Assembly (NCBI GenBank): GCA_038243635.1
Contig: JBBSQW010000001.1
Span: forward strand, 1-64,000
DNA length: 64,000 bases
Direction: 5' to 3'
Origin: Pseudopedobacter sp038243635
Lineage (GTDB): Bacteria > Bacteroidota > Bacteroidia > Sphingobacteriales > Sphingobacteriaceae
Shown here: one piece after another, positions 1 through 9,541 of the stretch
How positions within the stretch are numbered: position 1 is the first letter of the stretch
Layout of the letters: each line of letters begins with the position of its first letter
Made by a program: the position numbers and the translations under genes
Notes under the pieces: model-generated
Databases searched by the model: none
The model's input: only the letters and a program-made list of their open reading frames with translations
What the model was told of the DNA's origin: nothing

Positions 1-110
<110 letters not shown>

Positions 111-140
111 TTTACAAACGCTTGAAAGACAGCGACTAAA

Positions 141-175
141 AAAAAGCCCCTCATCTAAACGATGAGGGGCTTTTT
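141..175 (+). terminator. rRNA operon terminator
   Basis: A 14-15 bp perfect stem built on AGCCCCTCAT and ATGAGGGGCT, with a 5-base loop, runs directly into a T tract. It lies about 30 bases behind the 5S gene and is the expected intrinsic terminator of the rRNA transcript. Confidence 0.9.
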
Positions 176-231
176 TTGTGCGATGAGCTTTTTTGATGAA
201 GCTAAAAACTTTAAGTTTGGTTGTAGCGAGA

Positions 232-252
232 TTTTTCGCGTCAAGCGAAAAA
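232..252. repeat. Short AT-rich hairpin TTTTTCGC/GCGAAAAA
   Basis: An 8-bp perfect inverted repeat with the loop GTCAA lies between the rRNA terminator and the insertion-sequence relics. It could be a remnant end of an inserted element or a second weak terminator. Nothing else identifies it. Confidence 0.4.
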
Positions 253-291
253 GTTATTGGATTTAGATTTCAAGCATAGGTTTTTGAAATT

Positions 292-969
292 TTGAATTGG
301 AAAAACGGGGTCAGTCGTAAAAACTGGGGAGTAATAAAAAAATATTTAACTTTCGGGACAGTAAACCGAAAGACTATTACACATAATTTTATAGAGAACG
401 TATTTCCATCAGAGCTGATGGAGTACTTTCAGGTATCTGGTGTTCAAGAGCTATTCTCTGTAAAAGATAAACTGGAATATTGCCTAATAGATTTCGAAGA
501 AAAGAACGAGCTTCCTAATGAATATCTACAGTCAGAGTATGAATCAAAATGCTTCATGGGAAGTAAACTGATACAGGATTTCCCTATTCGCAGCAAAGGG
601 GACTATCTGCGCATTAAAAAGCGGAGGTGGCGGCATAAAAAGAACGGAAAGCAGTTCAGAGTGATTTTCTTTTATAGCTGATCGTTCGAAGTTCACCCAA
701 GAACTATCGAATTTTTTAAAAGGTGCAAATGGATACGCGACCAGATACCATGACCAATATAGCCAGTTACTTCCAGGCGAGTAGCGATAAGCTGCAGCGG
801 CACTATAAACATCGGGTGGGTGCTATAAAGAGTGGGATCAATTATTTCACGCTGTTGATTATTTGACTTTCCCTGAAGACTTCATAGACAGGCGGAGCAT
901 TCATAAGGTTAGTTTATCCAACGGCGAGCTCTATACTGTTATCATCAACAAGAATTTGGAATTGCAATA
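292..969 (+). pseudogene. ISAon1-type transposase relic (both ORFs, frameshifted)
   Basis: The first reading frame (292-681, TTG start) matches the small N-terminal-region protein of ISAon1-type elements: a PSELMEYF-like start, then IQDFPIR, then a basic RIKKRRWRHKK segment. It breaks at about 660. The expected continuation (ADRSKFTQELSNFLK) lies in another frame at about 675-720. From about 770 the second transposase protein is recognisable in shifted frames: DKLQRHYK, then WDQLFHAVDYLTFPEDF and VSLSNGELYTVIINK, ending at a TAG at 967-969. At least two frameshifts and early truncation make it inactive. Family assignment is from remembered consensus, not a search. Confidence 0.75.
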
Positions 970-1032
970 GTTTACTAAAGGATATTTTATAGACATTTAT
1001 CTTTTTGAGACGCATTAATTAGATTTTCAGAC

Positions 1033-1740
1033 CTAGGCTACCTTTTTACGATTTAGAACTATTTCTTCAAATTCTACGAGGGTTAGATGACCTAGGCTAG
1101 ACGTCTTCTTTTTCAATTATACCAGACCTTGATAAATTCAAATATGGCAAGTTTTGCTTTTTGTTTGAAAGTTCTCGTGATATACCATCTCTGTTTTCAT
1201 TGTTTTAAAAAAACTTGCTGCAACCGCGTTATCCCAGCAATTTCCTTTTCCGCTCATACTTTAAGCAACACATGAATCGTTCAAGTTCTTTCTGAGTTCG
1301 TTGCAAGCATATTGAACGCGTCTATTGGAGTGAAAAATTAGGGAATCGGTAATAACTCTATTTTTCACAGCCATCTTCCATGCTGGTATAGTCGTTTGAG
1401 TAGCTTCCGTTGTCTCACTCAAGGCCCAGCCTACTACTTTCCTTTCAGTCAAATCCAATAATATAATCAAATACAGCCAACCCTGTTCTGTTCGTATATA
1501 GGTCAAATCTGAAACCCATTTATGACCAATATCTTCTGCATAGAAATCTCGGTTAAGCAAATTTTGTACTATAGAATACACGTTCGAATTTGTTGTTCGT
1601 ACACGGTGTTTCTTGCGTATAATACTCTTTATAATTACGCTCTGCATTAATGTAACTACTCGTTGTCTAGAAATGTGTCTGATTTTTAGCTCTGCTGCAA
1701 TTCTAGTGCTGCCATAACGACTAGTATCAAGTGCTGGTTA
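1033..1740 (-). pseudogene. IS3-family transposase (orfB) relic with lost catalytic residues
   Basis: Read on the minus strand this is the integrase core of an IS3-type OrfB. The first catalytic Asp is present in KWVSDLTYI. The second DDE position, normally HSDRG, reads HSNRR, so Asp is replaced by Asn. The third, normally the Glu of WDNAVAESFFKTLK, reads WDNAVAASFFKT, so Glu is replaced by Ala. An in-frame TAA (1261-1263) splits the core and further stops occur in the C-terminal part (CHI-stop, GLV-stop). Upstream, SRYGSTRIAAELK-like sequence of the helix-turn-helix linker is visible to about 1740. The longest open piece is 1261-1647. It is clearly dead. Confidence 0.8.
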
Positions 1741-1912
1741 TGAAAGAATGGTTTCATCGATGGAAATACATTTTTATAAGTTTTCACGGAACAGTAACCA
1801 ATTTTTGGTCTTTCATCGCTGTTCTAAAGATGCTCAGATGACCTGAATATACTCTAAAAAGGTTTGTCATCAATGCTGAAAATGTCTTATAGCTTACCAA
1901 GGTTGAGTTTAG
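1741..1912. other. Spacer between IS relics, no gene seen
   Basis: This stretch links the IS3 relic and the next relic. Short fragments in several frames may be decayed transposase sequence, but none is long or clear enough to name. Confidence 0.4.
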
Positions 1913-2066
1913 TTAGCTTTCGGCAAAAATTGCAAATTCCCTTGTCATTTCTGTCGCCTGGACAACCGAGTTCCAGTCTCGAAATACAATATTGCCAATA
2001 GTTGCATCCATCAATACTTACCAACTAAGCGTTTGACCGAAAGAGGGAAATATGCTGTATGTTCTA
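1913..2066 (-). pseudogene. Second ISAon1-type ORF-A fragment
   Basis: On the minus strand this encodes DATIGNIVFRDWNSVVQA followed by TEMTREFAIFAES and a stop. That matches the C-terminal half of the ISAon1 N-terminal-region protein (consensus like TTGxIVxRDWNLVAxGTRMTxEFAxFLK). A frameshift upstream, an AYFPLSVKRLVGKY-like segment corresponds to the DFPIRGK region. It is a second, oppositely oriented relic of the same IS type as at 292-969, with no intact frame. Confidence 0.6.
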
Positions 2067-2169
2067 AAACAGGTTCCTCTAAGGTAGCCGCTGTTTTTTC
2101 AACTTTTTAAAGCAATATTCTTTTCGATATGGTGGATATATTGGGAACCGCTTATAGTCTCATAGATGA

Positions 2170-3069
2170 TCACTCTGGATTGAATTCCCAAATTTTCACA
2201 AATTTATCATCGCCGACGGATAAAAGATGTTTTCCGTCATTGCTCCATGCGATATCGTTTACAGATAAGATATGACCTTCTTTAGCTTTATCAATGCTTA
2301 AAACTTTAAAAAGGGAGTAATCTTCTAATCGCCAGATTTTTATAGACTTATCTCTGCTAGCCGTAGCAAAGAATGGTTCTGTTGGATGAAATACAATTTG
2401 ATAGATAGCGAATAGGTGGGCTGGGAATTTTTGTATTAACGAGCAATCAAATGTATTATAGATATTTAGATGTGCATCGCGTCCTCCAGTAATGATTTTA
2501 GACCCATCGAGAGAGAATTTTACTGAGCCAACGCCATTTTCGTGGGCGAGAAATTCTTGTATTAATGTGAAATCGTCTAAGTTGTAAATTCGAACCTTTT
2601 CATCGTTAGAAACAGTGGTTAAAAGGTTTGATTTTTCGTGTATCGAAGCTGATCTGACCTTTGCATTACCAGACTGAAATTGATGTACTAATTTGTTTTC
2701 TGTGGTAGAAAGAATGAAAACTATTCCTTTTTCGGTTGTACAGATCAGTTCTTCTTTGTGCGCAACGTATTTTAACGAAAATATAGGCGAACCTAGGCTA
2801 AGTGTTGTTTTTAAAACTGTAGTTTCTAAATCAAAAATCAGCAGATTTCCGTCATTACAACCAGCATAAAGGTTATTCAGTTTTGGAATGATTTCTAAAG
2901 CATAAACCGTACGCTTCACATTTTTGAATACTCTTTTATGCGTTTTGGTATTTAAATCCCATTCTACAATTCCTTTGTCATTACCGGCTGTATAAAAAAG
3001 AGATTCGGTTGGGTGACTAATTACAGCATATATTGGATTGCTGTGTCCGGATAGGGTAGTGGCTTTCAT
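2170..3069 (-). CDS. WD40 repeat protein
   Basis: A 299-residue protein made of about seven WD40-type units of roughly 40 residues, each with a GH or GN turn and a closing WD, WE or YN pair (GNDKGIVEWDL, SRDKSIKIWRL, GDDKFVKIWEF). Seven repeats predict one closed beta-propeller. No signal peptide is seen, so it is probably cytoplasmic, and no catalytic domain is attached. Propellers of this kind are usually binding platforms; the partner cannot be told from sequence. It lies 104 bp downstream of hisIE on the same strand, behind a hairpin (3108-3133) with no T tract, so partial read-through from the his operon is possible. Confidence 0.9.
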   Translation of the reverse strand: MKATTLSGHSNPIYAVISHPTESLFYTAGNDKGIVEWDLNTKTHKRVFKNVKRTVYALEIIPKLNNLYAGCNDGNLLIFDLETTVLKTTLSLGSPIFSLKYVAHKEELICTTEKGIVFILSTTENKLVHQFQSGNAKVRSASIHEKSNLLTTVSNDEKVRIYNLDDFTLIQEFLAHENGVGSVKFSLDGSKIITGGRDAHLNIYNTFDCSLIQKFPAHLFAIYQIVFHPTEPFFATASRDKSIKIWRLEDYSLFKVLSIDKAKEGHILSVNDIAWSNDGKHLLSVGDDKFVKIWEFNPE

Positions 3070-3107
3070 CTTTTATGTTTTTTGCGTTAGGGATTGCAGT
3101 GTAAATC

Positions 3108-3133
3108 CTTTATCAGTTTTTTTGCTGATAAAG
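3108..3133 (-). repeat. Hairpin between hisIE and the WD40 gene
   Basis: A 9-bp perfect inverted repeat (CTTTATCAG / CTGATAAAG) with an 8-base loop lies in the gap after hisIE. On the minus strand it is not followed by a T run, so it is not a classical intrinsic terminator. It could stabilise the 3' end of the his transcript. Confidence 0.45.
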
Positions 3134-3173
3134 ATTGAAACGTAAAGCCCGCCCGAACGCCCAAAATTAGAGA

Positions 3174-3761
3174 TTATTGATGACGAGATTCTAAGTTTTT
3201 TGCAATGTTATCTAAAGAAATGTTTTTCTCCTTAAGTAATACCAAAAGATGGAACACTAAATCGGAAGCTTCGTTGATTAAATCAATTTCTGTCTCTGCT
3301 AAAGCTGCGATAACGGTTTCTACTCCTTCTTCCCCGACTTTTTGAGCTATCTTATTTAGTCCTTTTTGTCTTAAGCTGTTCACGTAAGATTTGGTAGTTG
3401 GATTTTCGTAGCGGTCTGTAATTATATTCTCTAACTCGAAAATAAAGTTTTGATTGTAAGGAGTGTTAAAGCAACTTCTGGAACCGGTATGGCAGGTTGG
3501 CCCGACTGGTTTTGCTTTAATTAACAAGGTGTCATTATCGCAATCTATACTAATGGATTTTACATGTAGAAAATTACCGCTTTCTTCGCCCTTAGTCCAT
3601 AATCGGTTTTTGGTACGAGAAAAAAATGTAACTTTTTGTTCTTTTTCCGTTTTTAAATAGGCTTCTTCGTTCATGTAGCCTAACATTAAAACTTCTAAGG
3701 TTTGTTCATCTTGAATGATAACCGGCACTAATCCTTCGCTTTTTGTAAAATCTATTTTCAT
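3174..3761 (-). CDS. hisIE: Bifunctional phosphoribosyl-AMP cyclohydrolase / phosphoribosyl-ATP pyrophosphatase
   Basis: At 195 residues it carries both steps that follow HisG. The N-terminal HisI domain (about 1-105) opens the adenine ring of PR-AMP and shows the metal-site region DCDNDTLL followed by GPTCHTGSRSCF. The C-terminal HisE domain (about 110-195) removes pyrophosphate from PR-ATP and contains KVGEEGVETVIAAL, with the acidic residues typical of the MazG-like helical fold. It is the last his gene. Its ATG at 3761 overlaps the hisF stop by one base, implying translational coupling. The fused HisIE order is usual in Bacteroidota. Confidence 0.96.
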   Translation of the reverse strand: MKIDFTKSEGLVPVIIQDEQTLEVLMLGYMNEEAYLKTEKEQKVTFFSRTKNRLWTKGEESGNFLHVKSISIDCDNDTLLIKAKPVGPTCHTGSRSCFNTPYNQNFIFELENIITDRYENPTTKSYVNSLRQKGLNKIAQKVGEEGVETVIAALAETEIDLINEASDLVFHLLVLLKEKNISLDNIAKNLESRHQ

Positions 3762-4516
3762 CAGATTCTTATTTCTATATTTTGATCTCTTAATAACTGT
3801 TTCAATTCTGGAATCAGAATTTCACCATAATGGAACACTGAAGCTGCTAACGCTGCATCTACATTTGTTTTTTTGAATACGTCAATGAAATCCTGGCTTG
3901 AACCCGCACCACCGGAAGCTATTACGGGTATCGAAATCATATCGTTAATTTGTTTCAGTAAGACATTATCAAAACCTGATTTCGTACCATCTTTATCCAT
4001 TGATGTCAATAAAATTTCTCCGGCACCGCGTTCTTGTGCATTTCTAACCCAATCTTGAGTTTGCAGTTCGGTTGCGATTCTTCCGCCATTCAAATGAACG
4101 AAATCGCCGTCAACTAAATGTTTAGTATCAACGGCTAAAACAACAAATTGAACACCGAAAGCTTTCGCTAAATCGTCTATGAGTTGTGGGTTTCTTACGG
4201 CTGCGGAGTTAATAGATATTTTATCAGCACCGGCATTTAATAAAGCTTCGGCATCTTTTAACTCGCTAATTCCACCTCCAATAGTAAAAGGGATATTGAT
4301 TTGACGAGCTACGGATTTAACCATTTCAATAGTGGTTTTTCGTTTTTCGTGGGTAGCGGTGATGTCTAAAAAAACGAGTTCATCTGCACCTTGGTTTGAG
4401 TATTGCCAAGCTAACTCAACCGGATCGCCCGCATCACGTAAATCAACAAAATTGATGCCTTTTACGGTTCTTCCGTCTTTGACATCCAAACAAGGAATAA
4501 TTCTCTTACTCAACAC
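3761..4516 (-). CDS. hisF: Imidazole glycerol phosphate synthase, cyclase subunit
   Basis: This 251-residue TIM barrel uses ammonia from HisH to convert PRFAR into imidazole glycerol phosphate and AICAR. The start IIPCLDVKDGRTVKG holds the first catalytic Asp (residue 11), and VLAVDTKH holds the second (about 130). Phosphate-binding loops are visible as GGGI and ASGGAG. The length is normal. It sits between hisA and hisIE and overlaps hisIE by one base. Confidence 0.97.
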   Translation of the reverse strand: MLSKRIIPCLDVKDGRTVKGINFVDLRDAGDPVELAWQYSNQGADELVFLDITATHEKRKTTIEMVKSVARQINIPFTIGGGISELKDAEALLNAGADKISINSAAVRNPQLIDDLAKAFGVQFVVLAVDTKHLVDGDFVHLNGGRIATELQTQDWVRNAQERGAGEILLTSMDKDGTKSGFDNVLLKQINDMISIPVIASGGAGSSQDFIDVFKKTNVDAALAASVFHYGEILIPELKQLLRDQNIEIRI

Positions 4517-4525
4517 AATTGCTAA

Positions 4526-5275
4526 TTATATGGATGATAATTTGTGTAGGTTCCAGTTTTTGATTTCTTCAATCGAAATTCTTTTTTCATAAATGGCTTT
4601 GCCAACTACGCAAGACTCGATCTTATGTTTATTCAACTCTTCTATATCTGCCATTGAACTCACACCACCAGATGCAATTAATTTGATAAATGGAGAATGA
4701 GCTAAAAGTTTTTCGTATAATTCTACTCCTGCACCGCCTAATTTTCCGTCTTTATTGATATCTGTACACAGAAAACGGAAAAAGCCCAATTGTAAACACT
4801 TGTCTACATAATCCATTAGTTTAATTGGTGAGCTTTCCATCCAACCAGAATATTTAATTACTTCGTCTAATACATCAATTGCTACAACAACTTGGTCTGA
4901 GCATTGTGTTTTATTACACATTTCTTGACTTAACTCTTCTAAAAAAGTTGGGTTTGTAATGGCTTGTGTACCTACAATTACGCGGTGTATACCAGAGTCA
5001 ATTAATTCTTTAACCTTGTCAATACTTCTCACTCCACCACCGTATTGCACCTTCATATCAGTTTTTTTAATGATATCTGCTAAGTATTTTTGATTACTAA
5101 AATCACCTTTGGCACCATTTAAATCTATGATATGAACAATCTCAGTCCCGTTAGACTGGTACATGTCAATTTGTTCTTCTAAAGCAACCTCATAACGAGT
5201 AACTTGGTTATAGTCGCCTTCAACTAAACGAACGATTTTTTGGTCTAATACGTCAACAGCAGGAATAATATACAT
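4526..5275 (-). CDS. hisA: Phosphoribosylformimino-5-aminoimidazole carboxamide ribotide isomerase
   Basis: At 249 residues it is a TIM-barrel paralogue of HisF that isomerises ProFAR to PRFAR by an Amadori rearrangement. IIPAVDVLDQKIVRL carries the N-terminal catalytic Asp (residue 8) and AIDVLDEVIKYSGW the second acidic site. Loops YGGGVRS and ASGGVSS bind the two phosphates. It lies 9 bp from both hisH and hisF, within the operon. Nothing is unusual. Confidence 0.96.
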   Translation of the reverse strand: MYIIPAVDVLDQKIVRLVEGDYNQVTRYEVALEEQIDMYQSNGTEIVHIIDLNGAKGDFSNQKYLADIIKKTDMKVQYGGGVRSIDKVKELIDSGIHRVIVGTQAITNPTFLEELSQEMCNKTQCSDQVVVAIDVLDEVIKYSGWMESSPIKLMDYVDKCLQLGFFRFLCTDINKDGKLGGAGVELYEKLLAHSPFIKLIASGGVSSMADIEELNKHKIESCVVGKAIYEKRISIEEIKNWNLHKLSSI

Positions 5276-5284
5276 TTCTTGATT

Positions 5285-5875
5285 TTATAAGTTAGCGAAA
5301 TTTTTAAGGAGTAATTCACCAGCTTCACCAGACTTTTCTGGATGGAACTGTACTCCGTAAAAGTTGTCTTTCTGAATACTTGCGGAAAACTTAATTCCGT
5401 AGTTGCAGGAAGCGATTGTAAAATTAGGATTAAATTCTATATAATAGGAGTGAACGAAATAAAAATACGCTTGGTCAACTATTCCTTTGAAGAGTGAGTT
5501 CTCGATTTTCGGAGAAATTCGATTCCAACCCATGTGCGGAACTTTTTTTGATTCGGTTTCTTTAAAGCGTATTGTTTTTATTGGTATAATTTCAAGTAGC
5601 TTGTAGTTTCCTTCTTCAGAAAAATTTGTAAGCAATTGCATTCCAACACATATACCTAAAACTGGCTTTGTTAAACTTTTGATTTTTGGAACCAAGCCCG
5701 TATCGTTAAGCTTTTGCATAGCAGTACCAGCATGACCAACTCCTGGGATAATTATTTTATCGTATAAATTAAACTCAGTTTCGGAATTAATCATTCCATA
5801 TTGTAGGTTTAATCTATCCAAGGCAGCGGTTAAAGAGAAAATGTTCCCAGCGCCGTAATTTACTATACCAATCAT
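5285..5875 (-). CDS. hisH: Imidazole glycerol phosphate synthase, glutamine amidotransferase subunit
   Basis: A 196-residue class-I glutaminase that supplies ammonia to HisF. The start IGIVNYGAGNI and the nucleophile-elbow segment GICVGMQLL (Cys 76) are typical, and the C-terminal GVQFHPEKSGEAG supplies the His and Glu of the triad. It lies just upstream of hisA. A 110-bp gap with no visible terminator separates it from hisB. Confidence 0.97.
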   Translation of the reverse strand: MIGIVNYGAGNIFSLTAALDRLNLQYGMINSETEFNLYDKIIIPGVGHAGTAMQKLNDTGLVPKIKSLTKPVLGICVGMQLLTNFSEEGNYKLLEIIPIKTIRFKETESKKVPHMGWNRISPKIENSLFKGIVDQAYFYFVHSYYIEFNPNFTIASCNYGIKFSASIQKDNFYGVQFHPEKSGEAGELLLKNFANL

Positions 5876-5985
5876 TTATTAAGTATTGCGTATTGAGTAG
5901 CAAGTACCAAGATGATTTGCTTTGTTGAGGAAATTTTCATTTGAATGTTCATATTGTCTTTCTACTTCCTACTAAGATCTTAAGC

Positions 5986-7122
5986 CTATAGTAGTCCCTT
6001 TGTGCTTGGCAATCTCATATTATTGATGTCACGTTTCACGGCGATTTTAATTGCTTTTGCAAAAGCTTTAAATATCGCTTCGATTTTGTGATGTTCGTTA
6101 TCACCTTCAACTTTAATGTTGAGGTTGGATTTAGATGCATCAGAAAAAGATTTGAAAAAATGATAGAACATTTCAGTCGGCATGTCTCCAACTTTTTCTC
6201 GTTTAAATTCAGCTTCCCAAACAATCCAGTTTCTGCCACCAAAGTCAATAGCTACTTGGGCTAAACAATCGTCCATTGGTAAGCAGAAACCGTAACGCTC
6301 AATACCTTTTTTATCGGCTAATGCCAAAGCGAAAGCTTCTCCTAAAGCAATTCCGGTATCTTCAATGGTGTGGTGCTCATCAATATGTAAATCGCCTTTG
6401 GTGTGAATTGTCAAATCTATCCCACCGTGACGGGCAATTTGATCTAACATGTGATCAAAGAAATTTAAACCCGTTTTCACATCTGAATTCCCTTTTCCAT
6501 CTAAATTTATTTTAATAATAATATCCGTTTCGTTGGTTTTTCTGATGTGCTCAATTTTACGATCCCCTACCTTTAAAAAGCGGTAGATTTCGTCCCAGTC
6601 AGAAGTCTCAATTGCTAAAACCTCCGCTAGGTTATCAATTTTATTTTGAGCTTCTGTGGCACCTAAATCTGGATTATTGTTTAGCCAAATGGCTTTTGCA
6701 CCTAAATTTTTTGCTAAAACAACATCGTTAATTCTATCACCAATTACAAAAGAATTTGCCAAATCATATTTTTCCTTATCGAAAAAATGAGTTAACAAAG
6801 CGGTTTCTGGTTTGCGGGTTGGCGCATTGTCTTTGGCAAAAGTTCTGTCGATAATGACTTCACTAAAGTTGATGCCTTCGTTTTTTAGCGTTTGGATGAT
6901 AAAGTTTTGTACTGGCCAAAAGTTTTCTTCTGGATGCGCAGATGTTCCTAAACCATCCTGATTGGTTACCATTATCAGCTCAAAATCTGATTCCTTAGCT
7001 ATTTTTGCCAAGTTGCTTATTGCGTTTGGATAAAAAACGAGTTTTTCAAAAGAATCTATTTGTTCATCTGCTGGTTCTAAAATTAGCGTTCCGTCTCTGT
7101 CTATAAAAAGTAATTTAGTCAT
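5986..7122 (-). CDS. hisB: Bifunctional histidinol-phosphatase / imidazoleglycerol-phosphate dehydratase
   Basis: At 378 residues it fuses two enzymes. The N-terminal HAD phosphatase (about 1-165) begins FIDRDGTL with nucleophile Asp 8 and acid-base Asp 10 and continues VTNQDG and GDRINDV; it makes histidinol from its phosphate. The C-terminal dehydratase (about 185-378) has the manganese ligands in FDHMLDQIARHGG and DEHHTIEDTGIALGEA. It overlaps the hisC 3' end by 8 bp. The fused form is known from enterobacteria and many Bacteroidota. Confidence 0.96.
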   Translation of the reverse strand: MTKLLFIDRDGTLILEPADEQIDSFEKLVFYPNAISNLAKIAKESDFELIMVTNQDGLGTSAHPEENFWPVQNFIIQTLKNEGINFSEVIIDRTFAKDNAPTRKPETALLTHFFDKEKYDLANSFVIGDRINDVVLAKNLGAKAIWLNNNPDLGATEAQNKIDNLAEVLAIETSDWDEIYRFLKVGDRKIEHIRKTNETDIIIKINLDGKGNSDVKTGLNFFDHMLDQIARHGGIDLTIHTKGDLHIDEHHTIEDTGIALGEAFALALADKKGIERYGFCLPMDDCLAQVAIDFGGRNWIVWEAEFKREKVGDMPTEMFYHFFKSFSDASKSNLNIKVEGDNEHHKIEAIFKAFAKAIKIAVKRDINNMRLPSTKGLL

Positions 7123-8167
7123 CTTTTAATTTTTTTAGGCTATTGATAATTGCCTGATTTTCTCCATTTGTACCGATGGTAATGCGTAAGCAGCCTTCGC
7201 AAAGCTCCACCTTAGTACGATTCCTAACAATAATTCCGTCTTCGGTTAAATAGTTGTAAATTTTATCTGCATCAGCAGTCTTCACTAAAATAAAATTGGC
7301 GTCAGAAGGGTATATGTCTATCACAAAATCGAAATTCTTTAAAGCTAATACTAAAGCATCACGTTCTTTTAAGATTTCTTTGATCCAGCCATTTACTTGG
7401 TCAACATTTTCTAAAGCTTGTAGCGCTAATTGCTGTGATGCTTCATTAATGTTATAGGGCGGTTTTACCCGATTAAAAACTTCGATAATTTCCTCGCTAG
7501 CGAAAGCCATTCCTACTCGTAAAGCGGCTAAACCCCAAGCTTTTGATAAGGTTTGTAAAACGACTAAGTTGGAATACTCTGTTAATTCCTGAATGAATGT
7601 TTTTTGACGGGAGAAATTGATATACGCTTCGTCAACCACAACAATACCGTCGAAATTCGTCAATAAGGTTTCAATGTCTTCTCGGTTGATGGAGTTGCCA
7701 GTGGGGTTGTTGGGTGAGCAGATAAAAATGAGTTTAGTACGCTCATCTATTGCTTCGGCAATTTCATCTAAGTTTAACTGAAACTCTTCGGTAAGATTTA
7801 CACGCTTAATTTCTACATCGTTAATGTTTGCAGAAACTTCGTACATGCCATAAGTAGGAGGTACGATAATTACGTTGTCGATTCCCGGATTACAGAAACT
7901 TCTGAACAAAATATCAATCGCCTCATCACTTCCGTTTCCCAAAAAGATGTTTCTACCTGGAACTCCTTTTATTGCACTCAAACGCATTTTAACTGCGTAA
8001 GCCATTGGGTCTGGGTACCGATGGTAGCTTTGAGGAAGTGGAGAGCCAAAGGCATTTTCGTTCGCATCTAAATATACGGAAGCTTCACCCTTAAATTCGT
8101 CTCTTGCAGAAGAGTAAGGTTTTAAAGTTTTGATGTTTGGTCGGATGATTGTGTTTATGTCAAACAT
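7115..8167 (-). CDS. hisC: Histidinol-phosphate aminotransferase
   Basis: A 350-residue fold-type I PLP enzyme that transaminates imidazole-acetol phosphate with glutamate. CSPNNPTGN binds cofactor and substrate, VVVDEAYINF holds the PLP-contacting Asp, and TLSKAWGLAALRVG contains the Schiff-base Lys. The length fits the short bacterial HisC group. It is followed by hisB with an 8-bp overlap and preceded by a 78-bp AT-rich spacer after hisD. Confidence 0.96.
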   Translation of the reverse strand: MFDINTIIRPNIKTLKPYSSARDEFKGEASVYLDANENAFGSPLPQSYHRYPDPMAYAVKMRLSAIKGVPGRNIFLGNGSDEAIDILFRSFCNPGIDNVIIVPPTYGMYEVSANINDVEIKRVNLTEEFQLNLDEIAEAIDERTKLIFICSPNNPTGNSINREDIETLLTNFDGIVVVDEAYINFSRQKTFIQELTEYSNLVVLQTLSKAWGLAALRVGMAFASEEIIEVFNRVKPPYNINEASQQLALQALENVDQVNGWIKEILKERDALVLALKNFDFVIDIYPSDANFILVKTADADKIYNYLTEDGIIVRNRTKVELCEGCLRITIGTNGENQAIINSLKKLKDD

Positions 8168-8245
8168 TATTTGGAGTTCATTAAGTTCAGTAGTTAAATT
8201 AGTTCATTAGACTAAGTCGCTCTATGAGTCTTTAATCTTTGCTCT

Positions 8246-9541
8246 TTATTCTTTTATCGCTTTCAGTCTCACACTCACGGCATTTTTATGTGCTTGCAAT
8301 CCTTCAATCTCAGCTAAAATTTCAATAGTTGGTCCTAAATTTTTGATGCCCCTTTCGCTGATGTGCTGAAAGGTTATTTTCTTTACAAAAGAATCTAAAG
8401 ACACGCCAGAATAAGAACGGGCATAAGCACTTGTAGGCAAAGTATGGTTTGTGCCACTTGCGTAATCTCCTGCACTTTCCGGTGTTAAATTACCAGCAAA
8501 AACAGATCCCGCGTTAATGATTTTATCAGAAATCTGTTCCCAGCTATCTGTAGCCAAAATTAAATGTTCTGGTGCGTATTCATTACTGAAAGTCATTGCT
8601 TCGCTTAAATCTTTTACCAAAACCGCATAAGAATTGGCAATTGATTTGGATGCTATTTCTTTCCGAGGAAGAACTTCTAGTTGCTTTTCCACTTCAATTA
8701 AAGTTTCTTTAATTATTGATTCAGAAGTAGATAATAAAACACCTTGACTATCAACTCCATGTTCGCACTGCGCTAATAAATCAGCAGCTACAAAAACTGG
8801 GTTTGCAGTTTCATCAGCAATTACCAAAACTTCTGAAGGACCAGCGGGCATATCAATTGCAGTATTGGTAGTAGATTGTATCAATGTTTTTGCCATGGTA
8901 ACAAACTGATTTCCTGGTCCAAAAATCTTATCCACTTTTGGAATGCTTTCTGTTCCGTATGCCATTGCAGCCACTGCTTGTGCTCCACCAGCCAAATATA
9001 TTTTTTCGACTCCTAAAAGTTGCGCTACATAAGCGATGTAACCGTTGATTGTTCCCGATTTTTGTGGAGGAGAACAAACCACAATTTCTTTACAACCCGC
9101 AATTTTAGCAGGAATGCCTAACATTAAAAAAGTACTCGGTAAAACGGCACTTCCGCCTGGTACGTATAAGCCAACTCTTTCAATCGCTCTAACTTCTCGC
9201 CAACAAGTTACTCCAGTAGTCGTTTCTATCTTTTCTTCTTTGGAAATCTGTGTTTCGTGGAATTTTTTAATGTTTTGATAAGCAATATCAATGGCTTGTT
9301 TAACTTCAACAGAAATCTCACTTGCTAAAATTGCTATTTCTTCTTGTTCTATAAATAAGCTCGGCAGTTCAACCTTATCAAATTGTAAGGCAAGTGCTTT
9401 TAAAGCTTTATCGCCATAAGTTTTCACTTCTGCAATGATTTGCTCAACCTTAGCTCTTATTTCGTGTCCAGCATCAGCGTTACGTGATATAAGTTGCTGA
9501 ATATCGGCTTTGCTTAAATCTTGATAATTATATATTCTCAT
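8246..9541 (-). CDS. hisD: Histidinol dehydrogenase
   Basis: At 431 residues it catalyses the last two steps, the four-electron oxidation of histidinol to histidine with two NAD. GLYVPGGSAVLPS, FGPGNQFVTMAK, DMPAGPSEVLV and AQCEHGVDSQ carry the nucleotide and zinc-site residues, and EYAPEHLIL the catalytic Glu-His pair. It is the second gene of the operon, 83 bp behind hisG across an 18-bp perfect inverted repeat. Confidence 0.97.
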   Translation of the reverse strand: MRIYNYQDLSKADIQQLISRNADAGHEIRAKVEQIIAEVKTYGDKALKALALQFDKVELPSLFIEQEEIAILASEISVEVKQAIDIAYQNIKKFHETQISKEEKIETTTGVTCWREVRAIERVGLYVPGGSAVLPSTFLMLGIPAKIAGCKEIVVCSPPQKSGTINGYIAYVAQLLGVEKIYLAGGAQAVAAMAYGTESIPKVDKIFGPGNQFVTMAKTLIQSTTNTAIDMPAGPSEVLVIADETANPVFVAADLLAQCEHGVDSQGVLLSTSESIIKETLIEVEKQLEVLPRKEIASKSIANSYAVLVKDLSEAMTFSNEYAPEHLILATDSWEQISDKIINAGSVFAGNLTPESAGDYASGTNHTLPTSAYARSYSGVSLDSFVKKITFQHISERGIKNLGPTIEILAEIEGLQAHKNAVSVRLKAIKE

